In this document: one piece after another, positions 6,415 through 10,441 of the stretch
How positions within the stretch are numbered: position 1 is the stretch's first letter
Layout: every line of letters begins with the position of its first letter
From: Pavlovales sp. CCMP2436
Taxonomy: Eukaryota > Haptophyta > Pavlovophyceae > Pavlovales
Direction of reading: 5' to 3'
Length of the DNA stretch: 10,441 nt
NCBI GenBank assembly: GCA_026770615.1
Contig: MU631594.1
Span: 178,543-188,983, forward strand
Translations under genes and position numbers: made by a program
The notes under the pieces: generated by a model
What the model was told of the DNA's origin: nothing
Database searches by the model: none
Seen by the model: only the letters and a program-made list of their open reading frames with translations

Positions 6415-6700
6415 ACCGGCGGGCTAGTCGGCGGGTTCGCTGCGCCCGGCGGGCTGTGTCTGCGGCAGGCTCGGCTGCGGTAGGCTCGGCTGCGGCGGAC
6501 TAGTCGGCGCCGGGCGCGGCGACGGTGGGCGTGGCGACAGCAGCGGTGGCGGCAGACGCGGCAGCGGCGGGCTGGGCGGCGGCAGGCGTGGCGGCTGCGA
6601 GCTTGGCGGCGGCAGGCGCGGCGGCGATGGGATTGGCGCCGACGATCGCACGCCACGCGCGCGCCACCGCGCACACGGCATCGACGGTGGGCGGGGTCAG
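6415..6700. repeat. GC-rich GGC-triplet-like degenerate tandem tract
   Basis: Built of GGCGGC, GGCAGGC and GGCTCGGCTGCGG words. At 6460-6500 a 15-bp unit (CTGCGGCAGGCTCGG) repeats about 2.7 times. Plus-strand translation is Ala/Gly-rich and minus-strand frames are Arg/Ala- or Pro/Ser-rich, all open because of composition. I do not call these genes. Confidence 0.75.
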
Positions 6701-6714
6701 CGATTTTTTTTAAA

Positions 6715-6995
6715 AAGGGCCAGGGCCATTGGCCACCGACAGGGCCACACCACAAGGCCAGGGCCAAAGGGCCAGGGCCACAGGGCAGGGCCACAGGGCC
6801 ATCGCCAGGGCCTTAGGGTCAGGGCCAGGGTGAGGGCCAGGGCGAGGGCCAGGGACAGGGCTAGGGCACCGAGCGAGGGCCATGTGGGGCGAGGGCGAGG
6901 GCTAGGGCTAGGCCGCTAGGGACAGAGCTAGGCCCAGGACTAGAGTTAGGGCCAGGGAGGGCTAGGGCTAGGACCAGGCTATGGCTACGTGCGTG
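6715..6995 (+). repeat. Degenerate telomere-like hexamer array (NNRGGG)
   Basis: From 6813 to 6866 nine hexamers follow one another without slippage: TTAGGG, TCAGGG, CCAGGG, TGAGGG, CCAGGG, CGAGGG, CCAGGG, ACAGGG, CTAGGG. Flanking sequence is the same pattern with spacing slips (GGGCCA, GGGCTA, GGGCGA). It could be a worn interstitial telomere tract or an independent GGGCCA minisatellite. A single TTAGGG does not decide it. Confidence 0.75.
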
Positions 6996-7051
6996 TGCGC
7001 CAGGTGTAGAAGTTGGGACCCTCCTCGGAGTGGTACGTCGTTATAACCGAC

Positions 7052-7077
7052 GACGGTGAGGGGTCTCGAGCGGAATA
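7052..7077. repeat. Second copy of the CTCGAGCGGAATA element
   Basis: 22 of 26 positions match 2612-2637, the 5' flank of the glycosyltransferase gene, including CTCGAGCGGAATA (7065-7077). An ACGTCGT lies just upstream at both places. No gene start is evident next to this copy. Confidence 0.5.
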
Positions 7078-7251
7078 TAGTTAGAAAATAGTATGTAAGG
7101 CTCACGACGCGTACGAACCATCCCGTCCCCCCGCTCTGAAAAATGCCACAGTGACCCAGATGGGAGGCGAAAAAATGGATACATTTTTAAGCGTTTTTAG
7201 CTTAATTGGATCCATGCTGTGATGTCAACATTCACGGGCGCGTGTCGCCCC

Positions 7252-7345
7252 CTTGGTGCCTTCAGCTGTTGTATTGCCTATCTAAAGACATCGCCTTGTC
7301 TTGAGATAAATGTCTCTAGATGAGCATGCCGACTCAGGCACCAAG
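7252..7345. other. Nested stem-loop, possible structured RNA
   Basis: Outer arms CTTGGTGCCT (7252-7261) and AGGCACCAAG (7336-7345) are exactly complementary over 10 bases. Inside, ATCTAAAGACA (7280-7290) pairs with TGTCTTGAGAT (7297-7307) with one mismatch and a six-base loop. Two nested helices within 94 bases are more than expected by chance, but no known RNA family is recognised and the strand cannot be chosen. Confidence 0.35.
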
Positions 7346-7477
7346 TGGCCCTCTTCGCGCTATCTTCGCGTAGCGAAAATTTGGTTGGGTTTTTGTTATT
7401 GTAAAAACTAAGCTCTTATTTACGTTGTCGGTTCATCACGACGTTACTTTTGCAACTGAATCCGCCGTCTCAGCAGG

Positions 7478-8002
7478 TCTTCAGCTGCGCCTGTGCTTCG
7501 TGAACACCACTGAAAAAAATTACATCGTTGAGTTGCCGGACACGCCAATGTTCTTGCCACATTGTCGCCGCCGCCGCCGACTTCCATGAGCCCCTGTCGT
7601 CCTCGTCCCAGCCGCCCAAGTTCGACTTCCACCGCAGCTTGCCGTCTCCTTCTCTCGAGCTGCTGCGGCTGCCGCTGCCACCGTTCCCATCTCCACCACG
7701 CCCACACCCTCGCTCTCACCTCACCCCTCTCCTCTCCCCTCGCTGTTTTAGTTTCGCCAGTCTTAATTTCCGCCAATTTCCGGCTTCTTATCCTTGGGTC
7801 AAATTGTCCTCTGTTGCTTCAAAGTGGTGTATTGCTTTCATCGCTGGAGATTACACATATCATTTTTCCTTCGTTGCGCGACTCTGCGATAAGCTCAGAT
7901 AAGGTCTTACGTTAGCTCCAGGCCGGGCTGTCCACCCGTTACTGTTTGCGCTGTAAGGTAAGAGACCGTTCAGAGGCTCAGCGCGGTAGATAGCGATGAA
8001 TT
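7478..8002 (-). mobile_element. Repeat B: uninterrupted inverted copy of repeat A
   Basis: Collinear with copy A on the opposite strand and without its insertions, so it shows the pre-insertion state. The MITE target is the single TA at 7858-7859, and the ~470-bp insertion is absent near 7685. On the minus strand one frame of about 83 codons runs through GDGKLRWKSNLGGWDEDD and WKSAAAATMWQEHW to a stop near 7472, without an ATG. Copy A keeps part of it (ATMWQGHRRVRQLNN). This may be a remnant of an element-encoded protein. Family unknown. Its upper end lies about 11 bases below a GTAAGT splice donor at 8013. Confidence 0.8.
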
Positions 8003-8013
8003 TACGGACTTAC

Positions 8014-8519
8014 CCCTGCTCCAATCTCTTGATCAGCACCACATCTTTGCCTACGCATGTGGCGATGCTGTGGAGCATGTTATCGTTCATCCATGCTGCC
8101 TGATTTGGTCCGAAGTGAGGCGGCCCGTACTTTGTTTGCGCTTTCATTGGCCAAACGTGACGGATTAGCCGGTGGTCAAGGTTGTTGCCCATATAGGGTC
8201 ACCTACGTTCTCCGGTCTGCGTAGATTCAACTGCTCCTGGACGTGTTGCGGGAGGCTGCGGGCATGTGTGATTGCCGCATTTCGTAGTGCTATGGTTGCC
8301 TCCCAGCTAACCGTCCTTCCTGCACTTCTTAGCACAGCGTATGGAAGGCAGTTTCTATCACCGTGTATGCTTGCGTAGGCTAGGATTACACTTGCCAGTA
8401 GCGCTCTCAGTCTGCCAGCCGGTACGCTTGTCCGTAGATCTACGGTGATCGTGTCGTATTCTTCCTCTGTAGGGGCTTTTTGTGCTCTGCTAGCCTTTGT
8501 TTCTGCTGCCCGTGGACCG
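8014..8519 (-). CDS. Unrecognised coding-like exon(s) with splice signals
   Basis: On the minus strand a TACTAAC followed by GACTAAC precedes an AG acceptor at 8521-8520. From 8519 a 117-codon frame without an ATG runs to a TAA at 8167-8165. It has an acidic/polar start (TEEEYDTITVDLR) then a hydrophobic helix-like stretch (LRALLASVILAYASIHG). A second frame, opened by an ATG at 8192, overlaps it by 25 bases and runs to a perfect donor, CAGGG|GTAAGT, at 8013. Its residues GPPHFGPNQAAWMNDNMLH look protein-like. The two could be one exon broken by a frameshift, two exons separated by a tiny intron (a GTAGGT lies near 8206), or two unrelated frames. I recognise no family. The reading as a gene rests on splice signals and protein-like composition. 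Confidence 0.4.
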
Positions 8520-8770
8520 CTGGTTTGGGTAGTGAGGTGTTAGTCCTAGCGTTAGTACTAGATTAGGTACCCCAAGAGTAATAACAACTAGGCCAGTGCC
8601 ACTACCGGCTCTCTTTGGCGGGGGGCTGATCGGGCTTGCCTGGGTGACTATAAGCCCTTGCAGTAACACTTTCTAACTATGTATTTTACGGAGCTCCTAT
8701 GGCCGGCTGTTAGCATTCGTGTGCGCTCTTGAGCGTGGACGGATGTGGGTGAGTACTGGAGGGGGGGGGA

Positions 8771-8897
8771 CCTGTGGCAATTGCTACGAGTTCACCACCA
8801 ACCTCACCTCTACCACCAACATCCCTGCTGCCAGGACTAACGTCTGACGTCAACCAAGTCAGTGAGTGAACAACACCTGTTGAACCATGCTGAGCCG

Positions 8898-8930
<33 letters not shown>
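8771..8930 (+). mobile_element. Retroposon R2, second near-full copy with (TA)n tail
   Basis: The 130-bp unit 8771-8900 differs from 4561-4690 at three positions, is preceded by a G-run like R1, and ends in about 15 TA repeats. TATGGCC occurs before it (8698-8704) and right after the tail, a possible 7-bp target duplication. That is weak because TAT is also tail sequence. High identity with R1 suggests recent spread. Confidence 0.7.
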
Positions 8931-8934
<4 letters not shown>

Positions 8935-9250
8935 CAGTGTCGGGGTCCGATATTTGGGATTTTAAAAACTTACGGACTTTGTACTGAAAATGGGCTTAAA
9001 TTCAGGTCCAGGTTTCGGGGCGGGCGCCTATGTGACAGAGGGCGGCGGGGCGTCTGTCACACCGGGCGTCAGAGGGCCTTCTGGCGGTAGATTTGAACTG
9101 GGGATGGGGCCCCCGGGGGGGCCAACGGACGGGGGGGCGGACGGGGGGGGCCCGGACAAGATTCTAGGAATCTCTAGTTTTATGTAGATAAATTACAATT
9201 GGGTGTAAATTCCGTACTCGTATCGGATTAGCTCATATTTCGCTACTGGT
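8931..9250. other. G-rich non-coding stretch with a hairpin
   Basis: TGTGACAGA (9031-9039) and TCTGTCACA (9053-9061) form a perfect 9-bp stem around a 13-base G-rich loop. G-runs at 9100-9150 follow. A Gly/Pro-rich frame (8990-9187) looks like a consequence of composition. If the 9297 acceptor is used, an upstream exon of the HNH gene would lie here or before the retroposon, but none is identified. Confidence 0.45.
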
Positions 9251-9270
9251 CCGGTACTTTACGGACACTG

Positions 9271-9298
9271 ATACCTAATTTTGGTTTTTTTTCTGTAG
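9271..9298 (+). other. 3' splice site upstream of the HNH-like gene
   Basis: CCTAAT (9274-9279) as branch point, a T-rich tract (9281-9294) and CTGTAG ending at 9298, 14 bases before the ATG. The bases between acceptor and ATG are open in frame, so the gene may have an upstream coding exon or a 5' UTR intron. Confidence 0.5.
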
Positions 9299-9312
9299 CT
9301 CATATCAGTACA

Positions 9313-9831
9313 ATGCGGACGTGTATGTCGGAGGGCTGTGGACGTGTGTCGTACATGCACAAGTTCTGCAATGTGTGCCGCTACCGCGCGAACAAGGACA
9401 AGGCGTGCGCGACCGAGGGGTGCAAGCGCAAGCCGGGCTGCCATGAGCGCTGCGTGATGTGCCGGCTCCCGGCACATGCTAGGCGCTGCAGCCGCTGCGG
9501 CATGCAGGCTTGGCACACTCGGGGCACGACGTGCTGCTACATGTGCAAGTCCTGGCGTAATCTCGGCAGGCGGCGCGACATCAAAATAAGCTTCACGAAA
9601 TTCGAGTTCCTGCGCCTGTTTCACGAGGCCGGCAAATGCCCGGACACGGGGCACATTTTCGACGACAGCAGCCCGGACAGGATGATGCGCAAGTCGCCAG
9701 ACCGCATGGACAATGCCAAGGGCTACGAGCCGGGCAACGTGCGCGTCACAACTTGGCGCGCCAACTGCGATCGCGGTAAAACACCACTCGACCAATGGCT
9801 GCCCAAGGCCGCCGAGCGGTACAAGCTTTAA
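9313..9831 (+). CDS. Cys-rich zinc-binding protein with C-terminal HNH-like nuclease motif
   Basis: 172 residues with a stop. The N-terminal 80 residues hold three Cys modules: C4-x4-C9-x9-C19-x2-C22, C32-x4-C37-x9-C47-x2-C50 and C59-x2-C62-x11-C74-x2-C78, plausibly three zinc sites. After a basic linker (RNLGRRRDIK) comes an HNH/His-Me-finger-like block: CPDTG at 109-113, then DRMDNAKGYEPGNVR and TWRAN at 130-151. The D-R-x-D-N-x-K-G-Y-x-P-G-N-V pattern is typical of phage and viral HNH nucleases. The classical catalytic His is not evident at its usual place and Asp130 stands there, so activity is uncertain. Codon composition is GC-rich against AT-richer flanks. It could be a captured viral or selfish-element nuclease, or a DNA/RNA-binding regulator that reuses the fold. 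Start: the first ATG after the splice-like acceptor. Confidence 0.8.
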   Translation: MRTCMSEGCGRVSYMHKFCNVCRYRANKDKACATEGCKRKPGCHERCVMCRLPAHARRCSRCGMQAWHTRGTTCCYMCKSWRNLGRRRDIKISFTKFEFLRLFHEAGKCPDTGHIFDDSSPDRMMRKSPDRMDNAKGYEPGNVRVTTWRANCDRGKTPLDQWLPKAAERYKL

Positions 9832-9889
9832 GACATGGGGCGTAAAAATATGTATAATTTTATAATTGACGGCCGGACAGAGCTGATGG

Positions 9890-10143
9890 TTCTGTACTGC
9901 GCGCGTGCATGAGGCCTCGGCGTCCGCTTTGGCCGTGGCCTCCTCGGCCGCTTGTGCCGCGCGTTGAGTGTTGGCAAGGGCCGCGACCGCGTTGAGCGTC
10001 TCCGTGAGCGCGGAGTGGAAGGTCGCCGCGATCTCGTAGATGCCGCGCTCGTACGAACACCCAGAGTACGGGCAGGTCAGCGGGGGGGAGCCGCCCAGGG
10101 GCAGCCCGACGAGCGCGAAGACGTGCGACACGGACGAGTTCAT
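9890..10143 (-). CDS. Possible convergent exon, unknown protein, alanine-rich helix
   Basis: From the ATG at 10143 the frame reads a hydrophobic/Gly-Pro start (SHVFALVGLPLGGSPP), then a Cys pair (CPYSGC), then a long alanine-rich, helix-prone stretch (ALANTQRAAQAAEEATAKAD). Beyond about 9890 it reads into AT-rich sequence and then antisense to the HNH gene, which is probably chance openness. A GTACAG at about 9896 could be a donor ending the exon. No family recognised. It might also be non-coding. Confidence 0.35.
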
Positions 10144-10350
10144 GATGGTATAGATTGTCGCTGGGGGTATGTCACGAATCGCGCCGTTTGCCGAACCGAG
10201 TTTTAAATGTTTTGGTTCCGGGTTTGAAAAATCAGGTTTATAATTAAAGAATTAATAGTGTGCGGGTCATAGGGCCTGATTGTCCTGAGTTTCAAAAATA
10301 TGTATTTATATTCGTATAGGGGTGTGGACATTCTTGCTTTGTTGGCGCAG
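10144..10350. other. AT-rich non-coding flank
   Basis: AT-rich between 10200 and 10320 with several ATTAA/TTAAA words, upstream of the possible minus-strand exon, and so a candidate promoter for it. No defined element can be named. Confidence 0.3.
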
Positions 10351-10359
10351 TACACCGAG

Positions 10360-10441
10360 CCGATGGGGGGGAAGGGGGGGGGGGTCGGGGGGGGGGCAGG
10401 GGGGGGCCTGCCGGGGGGGAGGGGGGGGGGGGCGGAGGGAG
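10360..10441 (+). repeat. Poly-G-rich tract at the window end
   Basis: Almost continuous runs of 4-10 G with few interruptions (GGGGAAGGGGG, GCCTGCC). Strong G-quadruplex potential on the plus strand. Such tracts often cause assembly breaks, so exact length is uncertain. Confidence 0.9.

Noticed and set aside
6375..6794. 139-codon Arg/Ala/Cys-rich minus-strand frame and overlapping Pro- and Ala-rich frames
   Set aside because: Open because of GGC-type tandem sequence. No domain, and all three frames look equally open.
8990..9187. Gly/Pro-rich 65-codon frame
   Set aside because: Driven by G-runs. No upstream signals and no domain.
9313..9560. Assignment of the Cys modules to the EsV-1-7 repeat of brown algae and their viruses
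   Set aside because: The C-x4-C start is similar, but spacing to the second pair is shorter and the last ligand is Cys rather than His, so the match is not good enough to name.
9259..9830. The distal part of the long minus-strand frame from 10143
   Set aside because: It is antisense to the HNH-like gene, whose Cys modules and nuclease motif are clearly the real coding sense. Only the first ~85 codons are kept as a weak candidate.

Overview
This window reads as nuclear DNA of a eukaryote. Candidate genes are split by GT-AG introns with CTAAT or TACTAAC-like branch points and pyrimidine tracts, exons are GC-rich in AT-richer surroundings, and microsatellites, degenerate minisatellites and dispersed repeats are dense. 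No operons, Shine-Dalgarno sites or prokaryotic gene packing are visible. A unicellular or filamentous protist or alga is my best guess. The sequence does not fix the lineage.

Layout. 1-430 is G-, GA- and C-rich simple sequence. About 860-2480 (minus strand) holds the best-supported spliced gene: a type II membrane glycosyltransferase of GT-A fold (GT34-like), with three exons that join in frame and rebuild a D-G-D metal-binding motif across the second splice junction. Its 3' end runs into repeats, so the C-terminus is unresolved. 2600-3880 holds a 13-bp tandem repeat, several dispersed repeats and a strong hairpin. 3907-5180 is a nested repeat complex. A ~550-bp repeat (copy A) is interrupted by a 248-bp element with terminal inverted repeats (TIRs) at a TA site, and by a ~470-bp TIR-bearing insertion that itself carries a SINE-like retroposon. 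An uninterrupted inverted copy (copy B, 7478-8002) supplies the empty sites. 5180-7440 is mostly non-coding, with a GC-rich triplet tract and a degenerate telomere-like hexamer array. 8014-8519 (minus) is an unrecognised coding-like exon. 8771-8930 is a second near-full retroposon copy. 9313-9831 (plus) is a clear small gene: three Cys-rich zinc-binding-like modules followed by an HNH-like nuclease motif. A possible convergent exon follows on the minus strand, and the window ends in poly-G-rich sequence.

The genes do not look like one pathway. The glycosyltransferase is probably a Golgi/secretory enzyme. The Cys-rich HNH protein resembles genes moved by viruses or selfish elements. The main biology here is the repeat landscape: a retroposon family sharing one 3' end with very different 5' truncations, a MITE caught with its empty site, and repeats close to splice sites of the two minus-strand genes.
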